DNA of 64,000 nucleotides from Hymenobacter mucosus (GTDB taxonomy: Bacteria; Bacteroidota; Bacteroidia; Cytophagales; Hymenobacteraceae), in assembly GCF_900188255.1 (NCBI RefSeq), contig NZ_FZNS01000003.1, forward strand, positions 124,001-188,000. Reading direction: 5' to 3'. This document shows, one piece after another, positions 7,472 through 15,577 of this stretch; position 1 is the first letter of the stretch; each line of letters starts with the position of its first letter. Position numbers and translations under genes: made by a program. The notes below the pieces were generated by a model, which ran no database searches, was not told where the DNA came from, and saw only the letters and a list, made by a program, of their open reading frames with translations.

Positions 7472-7989
7472 GGGTAAATTGGTTGTGGTGGGAATGGATT
7501 GGACAGGCCCACTGACGAGCACCTACCGAGGTAGCAGCCAGCAGGAATAGCAGAACTGAAAGCGGAGCAAGGGAAGAATGAGCTGAGCAAGACGCGCAGA
7601 GCCGCCGGGGCGGACTGCCCAACCAATGGGGCTACCTACTGGCAGCCAGCGGATTGGACTGGGGAAATGTAAGTGGGTTTTAGAGAGAAGAAAAGGCCTC
7701 TACCAGTGGCTCTCGCCTGCTGTGTATGCGGCCCAATCACCTAGCCCACAACCGGGCGGGAGGTAGCACACATGTAGCCGCGGGTCGGGAGATACTCTTT
7801 GTAATAAGCGGTGTTGCAGCACATGCGGTTAGGCCACACGCCGCCGCTGGCTACATCGCCAGTGCATGCCCAAATTTTGTAACAGGTTTTTTGCGAGTTG
7901 CTACCTCCACACTAGGGACTTGGTGAAGGTAGTAGCTGGCTTCAATCAGCTAACCACATTATCCTCATCACCTCATCACCTTTTACGCT
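7472..7989. other. Intergenic region with a start-less Cys-rich open frame on the minus strand
   Basis: No assigned gene in about 520 bases. On the minus strand, 7741-7911 is open for 56 codons and reads like protein (six Cys, e.g. KTCYKIWACTGDV and NRMCCNTAYYKEYL), but no start codon lies at its beginning and a TAG precedes it. It could be a gene remnant or chance. The promoter of the GH64 gene should also lie here; I could not place it. Confidence 0.35.
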
Positions 7990-7997
7990 TACCTTTG
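7990..7997 (+). promoter_or_regulatory. -7 promoter element (TACCTTTG) of glyA
   Basis: Exact TAnnTTTG match with its last G six bases before the glyA ATG, which predicts a leaderless message. No TTTG box at the usual -33 distance. Confidence 0.6.
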
Positions 7998-8002
7998 GCA
8001 GC

Positions 8003-9295
8003 ATGGAAACGCAAGCCACCACCCTCGCCCACGACACCGCCATCTTCAACCTGATTGAGAAGGAGAAAGAGCGCCAAACGCACGGTATTGAACTCATTGC
8101 CTCCGAAAACTACGTGTCGGAGCAAGTGATGCGGGCCCAGGGCTCCATCCTTACCAACAAATACGCCGAGGGCCTGCCCGGCAAACGCTACTACGGTGGC
8201 TGCGAAATTGTAGACCAGATTGAGCAGCTGGCTATTGACCGCGCCAAAGAACTGTTTGGCGTAGAGTGGGTAAACGTACAGCCGCACTCCGGTGCCCAGG
8301 CCAACGCGGCCGTAATGCTGGCCGTGCTTAACCCCGGCGACAAGATTCTAGGTTTCGACCTTTCGCACGGCGGCCACCTGACCCACGGCTCGCCCGTGAA
8401 CTTCTCGGGCAAGCTGTATAAGCCGTCGTTCTACGGAGTGGAGGCCGAAACGGGCCTCATCGACTGGGAGAAAGTAAAGGAAACCGCCCGCCGCGAGCAG
8501 CCCAAGCTCATCATTTGTGGCGCCTCGGCCTACTCGCGCGACTGGAACTACCAGGCCCTGCGTGAAGCAGCCGACGAAGTAGGCGCTCTGCTGCTAGCCG
8601 ACATTTCGCACCCCAGTGGCCTCATTGCTAAAGGCCTGTTGAACAATCCGTTCGACCACTGCCACATTGTAACCACCACTACCCACAAGACGTTGCGCGG
8701 TCCTCGTGGCGGCCTCATTCTGCTGGGCAAGGACTTCGAGAACCCCTTCGGCCTGAAAACGCCCAAGGGTGAAATTCGGATGATGAGCAGCCTGCTCGAC
8801 GGGGCAGTGTTCCCCGGTACCCAGGGCGGCCCTCTAGAGCACGTGATTGGCGCCAAGGCCGTTGCCTTTGGAGAAGCCCTGAGCGACGCCTACACCGATT
8901 ACACCCACCAGATCATCAAGAATGCCCAGGCCTTGGCCAACGGCTTCGTGGAGCGCGGCTATCAGATTATTTCCGGCGGCACGGATAACCACTTGATGTT
9001 GATTGATCTGCGTAGCAAGGGCCTCACCGGAAAGCTGGCCGAGAACACCCTCATCAAGGCCGACATCACCATCAATAAGAACATGGTGCCCTTCGACGAC
9101 AAGTCGCCCTTCGTGACCAGCGGCATGCGCATTGGCTCAGCTGCCGTTACCACGCGCGGCCTAAAGGAGCCCGACATGGCGCGCATCGTTGACTTCATCG
9201 ACGAGGTGCTCACCCATAACGCCGATGATGCCCGCATCAGCCGGGTGCGGGGTGAAATCAACGAGTGGATGCAGCAGTACCCACTATTTGCTTAA
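8003..9295 (+). CDS. glyA: Serine hydroxymethyltransferase
   Basis: PLP enzyme interconverting serine and glycine while charging tetrahydrofolate with a one-carbon unit; cytoplasmic homotetramer or dimer. The 430 residues have all family landmarks: [14 protein letters not shown], the [15 protein letters not shown] loop, [23 protein letters not shown], and the PLP lysine in [14 protein letters not shown], with [10 protein letters not shown] before it. Length is normal for Bacteroidota. The start ATG at 8003 lies directly after a TACCTTTG promoter box, so the mRNA probably has no Shine-Dalgarno leader. Its own terminator follows, so it appears monocistronic. Confidence 0.98.
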   Translation: METQATTLAHDTAIFNLIEKEKERQTHGIELIASENYVSEQVMRAQGSILTNKYAEGLPGKRYYGGCEIVDQIEQLAIDRAKELFGVEWVNVQPHSGAQANAAVMLAVLNPGDKILGFDLSHGGHLTHGSPVNFSGKLYKPSFYGVEAETGLIDWEKVKETARREQPKLIICGASAYSRDWNYQALREAADEVGALLLADISHPSGLIAKGLLNNPFDHCHIVTTTTHKTLRGPRGGLILLGKDFENPFGLKTPKGEIRMMSSLLDGAVFPGTQGGPLEHVIGAKAVAFGEALSDAYTDYTHQIIKNAQALANGFVERGYQIISGGTDNHLMLIDLRSKGLTGKLAENTLIKADITINKNMVPFDDKSPFVTSGMRIGSAAVTTRGLKEPDMARIVDFIDEVLTHNADDARISRVRGEINEWMQQYPLFA

Positions 9296-9330
9296 CTAAG
9301 TGAATGCCTGCGTAGTTAGGTAAAGAACAA

Positions 9331-9384
9331 AACGAAAACCGGTCCGACAGCATCCTGTTGAGGCTGGTTTTCGTTTGTCTTTTT
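9331..9384 (+). terminator. Intrinsic terminator of glyA
   Basis: Arms AACGAAAACC (9331-9340) and GGTTTTCGTT (9366-9375) with further pairing inside, followed by TGTCTTTTTG. Confidence 0.75.
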
Positions 9385-9432
9385 GCTCCGCCACCAGTTT
9401 ATCATTCGCTCATACCCTCATTGCCCCCTTCT

Positions 9433-10290
9433 GTGGACCCAACTCAACCCGCGCTGGGCGACCAGCACGAAATGTCTTTTATCGACCACCTGGAGGCCCT
9501 GCGTTGGCACATCATCCGGGCGGCAATTGCGGTGGTAGCATTTGCTACCGTTGCTTTTTTTTCCAAGGACTTTCTCTTTCACGACTTGATTCTGGGGCCT
9601 TCCCGCGCCGACTTCTGGACCTACCGGATGTTCTGCCGGTTTGGTGCCTGGGTTGGTGCCCCCGACCTGTGCATTGATAAGATCGGCTTTGTAATTCAAA
9701 ATCGTGAGATGAGCGGGCAGCTCACCATGCACATTAGCACTAGCTTCATTGTAGGATTAGTGCTGGGCTTCCCCTACCTATTCTGGGAGCTGTGGCGCTT
9801 TATCAAGCCGGGTTTGTACCCGCACGAGCGCCAAAATTCCCAAGGAGCGGTGTTCTTCGTGTCGGTGCTGTTTGCCATGGGCCTGTTGTTTGGGTACTAC
9901 ATTGCCGCCCCCATGAGCATCAACTTCCTGGCTGGCTACGTGGTGGACCCTACTATCGAAAACCAGATTGACATGCAGAGCTACCTGAGTACGCTCACCA
10001 CCATGTCGCTGTCCTGCGCTTTCGTATTTGAGCTGCCCATGATTGTGTTCTTCCTGGCCAAGGCGGGGCTGATTACCCCCGAGATTATGCGCGTTTACCG
10101 CAAGCACGCCATTGTGGTAATTCTGGTGTTGGCGGCCATCATCACCCCCCCCGATGTATCGGCGCAGATTATCGTGACCATCCCCATCTTGCTGCTGTAC
10201 GAGCTTAGCATCAACATTGCCCGGGTGGTAGGCCGCAACCGAACGGCTTCTCTCAACGCCCAACTAGCTGAAAACAAAGGTATCGCGTAG
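9433..10290 (+). CDS. tatC: Sec-independent protein translocase subunit TatC
   Basis: Six-helix inner-membrane protein that receives twin-arginine signal peptides for export of folded proteins. Landmarks are MSFIDHLEALRWHIIRA at the N-terminus, the conserved Glu-containing FPYLFWELWRFIKPGLYPHE loop, VLFAMGLLFGYYIAAP, and the C-terminal AAIITPPDVSAQIIVTIPI. The start is uncertain: GTG 9433 is given, with TTG 9421 and ATG 9472 as alternatives. Anything further upstream would lie in the glyA terminator. No tatA or tatB is nearby. A terminator follows directly. Confidence 0.95.
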   Translation: MDPTQPALGDQHEMSFIDHLEALRWHIIRAAIAVVAFATVAFFSKDFLFHDLILGPSRADFWTYRMFCRFGAWVGAPDLCIDKIGFVIQNREMSGQLTMHISTSFIVGLVLGFPYLFWELWRFIKPGLYPHERQNSQGAVFFVSVLFAMGLLFGYYIAAPMSINFLAGYVVDPTIENQIDMQSYLSTLTTMSLSCAFVFELPMIVFFLAKAGLITPEIMRVYRKHAIVVILVLAAIITPPDVSAQIIVTIPILLLYELSINIARVVGRNRTASLNAQLAENKGIA

Positions 10291-10316
10291 CGCTTCCGAG
10301 AACAGTAAGAAAGCAG

Positions 10317-10358
10317 GGTGCTGCTGTGTAGGTTATCCGAACACGGCAGCACCTTTTT
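10317..10358 (+). terminator. Intrinsic terminator of tatC
   Basis: Stem GGTGCTGCTGTG / CACGGCAGCACC (one G-T pair) followed by TTTTTC. Confidence 0.82.
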
Positions 10359-10372
10359 CTTTGGTTACTGCC

Positions 10373-10380
10373 TACTTTTG
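10373..10380 (+). promoter_or_regulatory. -7 promoter element (TACTTTTG) before rpiB
   Basis: Exact TAnnTTTG match about 58 bases before the rpiB start. No clear -33 TTTG at the expected spacing. Confidence 0.5.
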
Positions 10381-10437
10381 ACCAGCTAGGCAGTAGCTTG
10401 TGCTACCTCACCGTTCTACTATCTTCATTAGCTTTCC

Positions 10438-10866
10438 ATGAGACTTGCTATTGGCTCCGACCACGCTGGCTTCGACCTCAAACAACAACTAGTTCAGTGG
10501 CTGCAGGATGCAGGCCATGAAGTGCAGGACTTCGGTACCCATTCCGATGCTTCCGTTGATTACCCCGACTATGTGCATCCCCTGGCCCTGGCCGTGGAGC
10601 GTGGCCAATACGAACTGGGTATTCTGCTGTGCGGTTCGGCTAATGGTGTGTGCATCACGGCCAACAAGCACCAGGGGGTCCGGGCGGGCCTTGCCTGGAC
10701 TCCGGAGGTAGCTACTCTCATTCGCCAGCATAATAACGCCAATATTGTGTGCGTTCCGGCCCGTTTCGTGAGCGAAGAAACAGCTCGTGCCATTCTCACA
10801 GAGTTCCTAACTACTGCCTTCGAGGGTGGCCGTCACCAAACCCGAATTGACAAGATTAGCTGCTAA
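10438..10866 (+). CDS. rpiB: Ribose 5-phosphate isomerase B
   Basis: Isomerises ribose 5-phosphate and ribulose 5-phosphate in the non-oxidative pentose phosphate pathway. The 142 residues begin with the family signature MRLAIGSDHAGFDLK. The active-site segment GILLCGSANGVCITANK (Cys base), the GVRAGL loop and HNNANIVCVPARFVS follow. RpiB and the closely related LacA/LacB cannot be fully separated by eye, but the GSANG motif and a solitary gene favour RpiB. A TACTTTTG promoter lies upstream and a strong terminator downstream, so it is monocistronic. Confidence 0.95.
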   Translation: MRLAIGSDHAGFDLKQQLVQWLQDAGHEVQDFGTHSDASVDYPDYVHPLALAVERGQYELGILLCGSANGVCITANKHQGVRAGLAWTPEVATLIRQHNNANIVCVPARFVSEETARAILTEFLTTAFEGGRHQTRIDKISC

Positions 10867-10916
10867 TTATGCCTAACGTTGCCACTGACGCAGCAATGGC
10901 CTAGTTACAGAACCAC

Positions 10917-10952
10917 CCCCGTTCCCGCAGCTTGCGGGAGCGGGGTTCGTTT
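10917..10952 (+). terminator. Intrinsic terminator of rpiB
   Basis: Stem CCCCGTTCCCGC / GCGGGAGCGGGG with loop AGCTT, then TTCGTTTTATG. It lies between convergent genes and may act on both. Confidence 0.8.
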
Positions 10953-11016
10953 TATGTCAGCACCACAAGGCGGCGGAATGGGCTAGCAAGGCACTTCTGC
11001 TGGCATACAGCAAGCC

Positions 11017-12438
11017 TTACTTGTTGGCTGCTAAGCGGTACACTCCTGGCGTGCTAGTTGGCTGGTAACGACCGAAGATAGCCGGAATCTTATAGCGCAA
11101 CTCCGGTAGTAGGCCCGCTTGGTCAATGATGTATTGGGGGGGGCGGGGCTCAAAATTCTGCGCTAGCCGGAATACCGCATTATACTCCCGCAAGTGGCCA
11201 AAATCGACTTGGGCAAGCTGCCAATCGAGGTAGGGAGTAACCAACTGATTTTGCACGTAGGGGCGTTGATCGGGACCAAGTACGAGCAGTTGCTGGCCCT
11301 GTAGAAAGGCGTAGCGTGGGTGGGGCTGCATAGCATAGTGGCTCTCCGCTGGGATGCGCAGCACTTGTTCCAGATGCAGTACTGCCCGGTAGCGCACAAC
11401 TACCACCGCTCCAATAACTAGAAGGAGGAGCAGCTCTGGTATCCAGGAGCGCCGCACTTTCTGCCACAGGAACAGGCTGTAATAGGTGAGGGGAGGTAGG
11501 ATAAGTACCAAGGTGCCCGTGGCCATACCCTTGCCGGCGGCGGCAATGCCTATGGTTACCACCAGCCAAATCAACATCATCTGTTGAAATTTGATCTGGA
11601 ATACCAGCCCCAAAGAAGTAGTGAAGCTGCGCCCAATGCCCAGCAGCAGCAATAAGGCGGGCAGAATGAGCAGGCGCAGCAGCACCCACAGCGGTATGCC
11701 GTCTTTTTCGCTCACCAACCCCTGCAAAGTGGGCTGCAAATGAAACTGCGCGAATTCCGGTAAGGATTCCGCGTATAGAAAGAAGGTAGCTGCTACGGCG
11801 TAAGGAAACAGGAAGCCGCACAGCAGTAGTAAAAAGCTGCGGAAGGTATTAGCAGCAAAGATGATAACGGCAAATAAGCCTACCAGCAGAAACAAGGCCA
11901 GCGGTAGGTAGCACAAGGCCGCCACCCCTATCAAAAATCCCGCTCGGAACAGGCGCCGGTTGTCGTAGCCTTCGCGCGAAGTAGGAAGCAGGGCGCTGAG
12001 AGCAGCAATGAGAAAGGTGTGCCCCAGGAGAAGGGGTGAGAGCGTGTCCAGCTCCGCCGTAATGCTGCCCAGCAGCAAGTAGGTGAGGGCACCCACGTAG
12101 CCTCGCTCCGGGTGCACATCGGCCCGGTTCAGAACGAAGTTGAAGCGCAGCGCTTGAAAGACGAGTAGGGCCAACGCCAAAACTCGGTACAGCCACAGCG
12201 GGCGTTGGCCCACCAAATCAAGCAGCCCAAACAGGCCCGCCGCCAGCGGAGCGGTGCTGTCGTACAGGTCGTGGTAGAGCCGGGCACCCTCGTGCAGCCG
12301 TTCGCCAATCAGCAGCGCCCGCAGTTCGGCGGGGGTGAGCGGAATGCCCAGCCACAGCAAGGGTAGCCGCAAGGCCAGCACCAGCAAGAGCAGACCAAAC
12401 AGCCGCGTGGGCAGAGAGCTTTTAAAAAATTGAAGCAA
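11017..12438 (-). CDS. Polytopic inner-membrane protein (DUF6427-like)
   Basis: The 473 residues have about ten hydrophobic segments, for example LFGLLLLVLALRLPLLWLGI, ALALLVFQALRF, GVAALCYLPLALFLLVGLFAV and LLLLVIGAVVVV. A soluble C-terminal part of about 100 residues follows (YAFLQGQQLLVLGPDQRPYV ... YIIDQAGLLPELRYKIPAIF). The start MLQFFKSSLPTRLFG resembles Bacteroidota proteins annotated DUF6427; a GT-C-like glycosyltransferase fold is another possibility, because a few loops (YDSTAPLAAGLFG) look similar. No catalytic residues are assigned. It is divergent from rbfA, sharing an intergenic region of 160 bases. Real gene, function unknown. Confidence 0.75.
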   Translation of the reverse strand: MLQFFKSSLPTRLFGLLLLVLALRLPLLWLGIPLTPAELRALLIGERLHEGARLYHDLYDSTAPLAAGLFGLLDLVGQRPLWLYRVLALALLVFQALRFNFVLNRADVHPERGYVGALTYLLLGSITAELDTLSPLLLGHTFLIAALSALLPTSREGYDNRRLFRAGFLIGVAALCYLPLALFLLVGLFAVIIFAANTFRSFLLLLCGFLFPYAVAATFFLYAESLPEFAQFHLQPTLQGLVSEKDGIPLWVLLRLLILPALLLLLGIGRSFTTSLGLVFQIKFQQMMLIWLVVTIGIAAAGKGMATGTLVLILPPLTYYSLFLWQKVRRSWIPELLLLLVIGAVVVVRYRAVLHLEQVLRIPAESHYAMQPHPRYAFLQGQQLLVLGPDQRPYVQNQLVTPYLDWQLAQVDFGHLREYNAVFRLAQNFEPRPPQYIIDQAGLLPELRYKIPAIFGRYQPTSTPGVYRLAANK

Positions 12439-12581
12439 GAGCGGAAAGAAGTGACGAGAGGTGGTACTAGGGAGAACAAAGGTACAGAGTCCCGGTGTTG
12501 GCCCTAGTGCTGCCGGCCCGGCTTTAGCTCCGCGGGGCCCTCTCCTCTTACCTTATTACCCAATTACTTAATACACCTCCT

Positions 12582-12589
12582 TATCTTTG
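12582..12589 (+). promoter_or_regulatory. -7 promoter element (TATCTTTG) of rbfA
   Basis: Exact TAnnTTTG match ending ten bases before the rbfA ATG. The predicted 5' leader is only a few bases. Confidence 0.55.
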
Positions 12590-12598
12590 CGGATTCTT

Positions 12599-13030
12599 AT
12601 GGAAAGCAAACGACAACAAAAAGTTGCCAGCCTACTTCAACAGGAACTGGCTACCGTATTTCAGCGTGATCTGCCCCACTTGTTTACGGGCATGGCACCC
12701 GGCATCAACCTGGTGCGGGTATCACCCGACTTGGGCGTGGCCCGCGTGTACCTAAGCCTGCTGCTGACGGGTAGCAGCGAGGACCTGCTGGCCCTGGTGC
12801 AGGACAACCTGAAGATCATTCGGCAGGCCCTGGCTAAGCGCGTGCGTCAGCAGCTTCGTATCGTGCCCGACCTGGTGTTCTTTGTGGACGACTCGGCCGC
12901 CTACGCTGCACACATGGACAAAGTATTTGGCGACCTGCACATTCCGCCAGCTACGGCTGCCGACGATGACGCCGCTACTGGCCCCGACGCCCCGAAACGC
13001 CCCAAACTCTTCGCCGACGAAGACGAGTAA
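12599..13030 (+). CDS. rbfA: 30S ribosome-binding factor RbfA
   Basis: Assembly factor that binds the 30S subunit near helix 1 of 16S rRNA and is needed for late maturation and growth in the cold. The 143 residues show the KH-like fold motifs: ESKRQQKVASLLQQELATVF, VRVSPDLGVARVYLSLL and LRIVPDLVFFVDDSAAYAAH, with an acidic Asp/Glu-rich C-terminal tail typical of Bacteroidota RbfA. ATG 12599 is used in place of an in-frame TTG at 12587, which lies inside the promoter box. The downstream methyltransferase and LolC/E-type permease follow on the same strand. Confidence 0.93.
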   Translation: MESKRQQKVASLLQQELATVFQRDLPHLFTGMAPGINLVRVSPDLGVARVYLSLLLTGSSEDLLALVQDNLKIIRQALAKRVRQQLRIVPDLVFFVDDSAAYAAHMDKVFGDLHIPPATAADDDAATGPDAPKRPKLFADEDE

Positions 13031-13152
13031 CTAGCGGGGTAGTGAATCTGCGGTTTAGTGAGTTCTTGGCTACTAGTGCATGCCTGCGCTAGGGCCAGCT
13101 CATCAAATCACCAACTCACTACATCACCAGCTCACTAAAAAGCACAGTTCCC

Positions 13153-13962
13153 TTGTATTACGACCCGATTAAGAAGTCGCTCGGCGAAGTTTTCAACCGC
13201 ACGCCATTGCTGCGTCGCCTTTTTTATCACCTGCTTGATTTGCTGTTGCTGCGCACGTGGCACGTGCACCGTGAGCTGCGCCAGTGGTCCAAGGGACGCA
13301 CCACCGAGGCCCTCAATATTCTAGACGCCGGCTCAGGCTACGGCCAATACACCTACTGGCTGTCGGGCTTGAGCCGTAAGTGGCAGATTCTGGCCGTAGA
13401 TGTGAAAGATGAACAGGTGGCTGACTCCAACCGCTTCTTCCGGGAAATTGGGCGCACCAATGCGCAGTTTGCCGTGCAAGACCTCGTCCTGTATCAGCAG
13501 CCCAATACGTTTGACCTAGCCTTGTCGGTGGACGTGATGGAGCATATTCTGGAAGATGTGGAGGTGTTCCGCAACATCCACGCTTCCCTGAAAGACGGTG
13601 GGATGCTGCTCATCTCCACCCCTTCTGACCAGGGTGGCTCCGACGTGCATGCCGACGGCGAAACGTCCTTTATTGAGGAGCACGTACGTGACGGCTACAA
13701 CATCCACGAGATTCAGCAGAAGCTGCGCACCGCCGGTTTTGAGCGCATCGAAGCCCGCTACAGCTACGGCGAGCCGGGGCAGATATCGTGGCGCCTAAGC
13801 ATGAAATACCCTATTCTTATGCTGGGCAAGTCGAAGCTGTTCTTCCTGCTGCTACCATTTTATTACCTCGTGACGTTTCCGTTCTGCCTCATTCTGAACT
13901 GGTTTGACGCGAACGTGAAGCACGATTCTGGTACGGGCCTCATTGTCAAAGCCTGGAAATAG
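13153..13962 (+). CDS. Class I SAM-dependent methyltransferase with hydrophobic C-terminus
   Basis: The 269 residues have a Rossmann methyltransferase core: the SAM-binding motif NILDAGSGYGQYTYWL near residue 56, the acidic strand end LAVDVKDEQ near 80, AVQDLVLYQ, and FDLALSVDVMEHILED at motif IV, then LLISTPSDQGG. The last ~50 residues include a hydrophobic hairpin (KLFFLLLPFYYLVTFPFC), so the protein may sit on the membrane. The substrate is unknown; family members methylate lipids, quinones or sugars. The TTG start at 13153 is the first codon that gives the family's N-terminus; no ATG is available there. The gene sits between rbfA and the LolC/E-type permease. Confidence 0.8.
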   Translation: MYYDPIKKSLGEVFNRTPLLRRLFYHLLDLLLLRTWHVHRELRQWSKGRTTEALNILDAGSGYGQYTYWLSGLSRKWQILAVDVKDEQVADSNRFFREIGRTNAQFAVQDLVLYQQPNTFDLALSVDVMEHILEDVEVFRNIHASLKDGGMLLISTPSDQGGSDVHADGETSFIEEHVRDGYNIHEIQQKLRTAGFERIEARYSYGEPGQISWRLSMKYPILMLGKSKLFFLLLPFYYLVTFPFCLILNWFDANVKHDSGTGLIVKAWK

Positions 13963-14054
13963 ACCTTTTTCGCGTAGTGGCGTATCTTGCTCCGGCGTAC
14001 CCCTTACGCAGTAACTATATCTCGCCTCTCCACTAGCTCGCCCGCGCCCCGCAC

Positions 14055-15284
14055 GTGAACGTACCCTTGCTCATTGCTCGGCGCTATTTTCTCTCGAAGA
14101 AGAAGCGCAACATTATCAGCATCATCTCCAATATCTCCATGATTGGCGTGGCGGTGGGTACGATGGCGCTGATTATCGTGCTGTCCGTGTTTAACGGTCT
14201 GGAAGACCTAGTGCGCAGCCTCTACGGCAAGTCTGACCCCGACTTAGTTGTTACTGCCGTGCAGGGTAAGTCGTTTGAGCTGCAAGCCCCCCTTCTGGCG
14301 CGCCTAACCAAAACTCCCGGGGTGGCGCTGGTTACGCAAGTCATCGAGGACAACGCCTTGCTTCAGCACCGCGACCGGCAGATGGTAGTGAAAATGAAGG
14401 GGGTATCGGATAACTACTACGCCCAGAGCGACATTGATTCTTCAATAGTAGATGGTAGCCACCGCCTGCGCCGCAACGGCACCGACTATGCCCTTGTAGG
14501 GGCCGGGGTGCAGCACGAGCTGGGCATTACCCTCGATAACCGCTTTGCGCCTCTGCGGCTGCTGTACCCGCGCAATATCCAGAAGAAAACCCTGTCCTTT
14601 AACCCCGAAACGGCTTTCAACGAGCAAAGCATTCTGGCTGGTGGGGTGTTTCTAATTGAGCAGCACATCGACGACAGTTACGTGTTTGTGCCGCTGGATT
14701 TTGCTGAAAATCTCCTGCATTACGGCAACCGTCGCACGGCTTTGGAGGTGAAAGTGCGTGAGGGCTACGATATCAGTTCCGTCAAGAATAAGCTGCATCA
14801 AGTACTCGGGAAAAGCTTCAAAGTGCTGGATTCCGACGAGCAGCACGTGAGCTTATTCAAGGCCATTGAGGTAGAAAAGATGTTTGTCTTCATCACGTTC
14901 GCCTTCATTCTGCTTATTGCCAGCATCAATATCTTCTTCTCCCTGTCCATGCTGGTGATTGATAAGAAGAAGGACGTAGCCGTACTCATGGCTATGGGAG
15001 CCAGTTCTCGCAACGTGCGCAACATTTTCTTGTTTGAAGGGGCTATTGTCGCCTTAGTCGGTGCTTTCACCGGCCTCGTGCTAGGGGTGAGTTTGTGCTG
15101 GGCTCAGCAGACCTTTGGCTTGGTGAGTATGGGTATGGCTACTAGTGTAGTCGACTCGTATCCCGTAAAAATGAAATTCTCTGACATTGTGCTCACTAGC
15201 GTAGCTATCATTGTCATCACTATTGCCGTGTCTATTCGGCCTGCTCTCAACGCCTCCCAATTGGATGTGCGCGAGAACCTATAG
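14055..15284 (+). CDS. Lipoprotein-releasing ABC transporter permease (LolC/LolE, FtsX superfamily)
   Basis: Inner-membrane permease of 409 residues with the four-helix FtsX layout: one helix near residues 20-45 (ISNISMIGVAVGTMALIIVL), a large periplasmic domain, then three C-terminal helices around 280-400. The N-terminal PLLIARRYFLSKKKRNIISI is a family hallmark, and so is VLMAMGASSRNVRNIFLFEG after the second helix. It should work with a LolD ATPase (not in this window) to release lipoproteins for transport to the outer membrane, which suits a genome so rich in lipoproteins. GTG start at 14055. The rbfA-permease order occurs in other Bacteroidota as far as I recall. Confidence 0.88.
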   Translation: MNVPLLIARRYFLSKKKRNIISIISNISMIGVAVGTMALIIVLSVFNGLEDLVRSLYGKSDPDLVVTAVQGKSFELQAPLLARLTKTPGVALVTQVIEDNALLQHRDRQMVVKMKGVSDNYYAQSDIDSSIVDGSHRLRRNGTDYALVGAGVQHELGITLDNRFAPLRLLYPRNIQKKTLSFNPETAFNEQSILAGGVFLIEQHIDDSYVFVPLDFAENLLHYGNRRTALEVKVREGYDISSVKNKLHQVLGKSFKVLDSDEQHVSLFKAIEVEKMFVFITFAFILLIASINIFFSLSMLVIDKKKDVAVLMAMGASSRNVRNIFLFEGAIVALVGAFTGLVLGVSLCWAQQTFGLVSMGMATSVVDSYPVKMKFSDIVLTSVAIIVITIAVSIRPALNASQLDVRENL

Positions 15285-15297
15285 TGCAAGTAGCTTG

Positions 15298-15486
15298 CTA
15301 ACTGAACAATACGAGTGCCAAAGCCTCGGCTGCAAGTTCAAGGCCACTAAGCTGAAATAGTACTTCTTCAATACCAGGCGGGTTAATAGTAACCGGTAAT
15401 GTTGCCGTATGGCCTTGCCATGCTGTGTATTCATCTACCTCAAGCAGGTGTTCAGCATAGGTAAAGGCAGCTTCGTCTTTATAATG
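15298..15486 (-). other. Start-less coding-like open frame, possible gene remnant
   Basis: On the minus strand about 62 codons are open and read like ordinary protein (EAAFTYAEHLLEVDEYTAWQ, LPVTINPPGIEEVLFQL), ending LVLFS-stop. No ATG, GTG or TTG is in a position to start it, and a TAA lies just upstream. It may be the 3' end of a decayed gene in the gap between the LolC/E-type permease and the SNF2 gene. The rest of the gap (to 15577) is AT-rich and probably holds the SNF2 promoter. Confidence 0.3.
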
Positions 15487-15577
15487 TAATTATTCTTTGA
15501 ATATTTTTTACTTTTTATGAAAAATTCTGCTAATTAGCAATTATTACTACATTCACATTGCATTACTACTGTCGACT

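Noticed and set aside
9358..9432. A TTG start for tatC within the glyA terminator
   Set aside because: A start inside a terminator stem is unlikely; later starts fit the family better.
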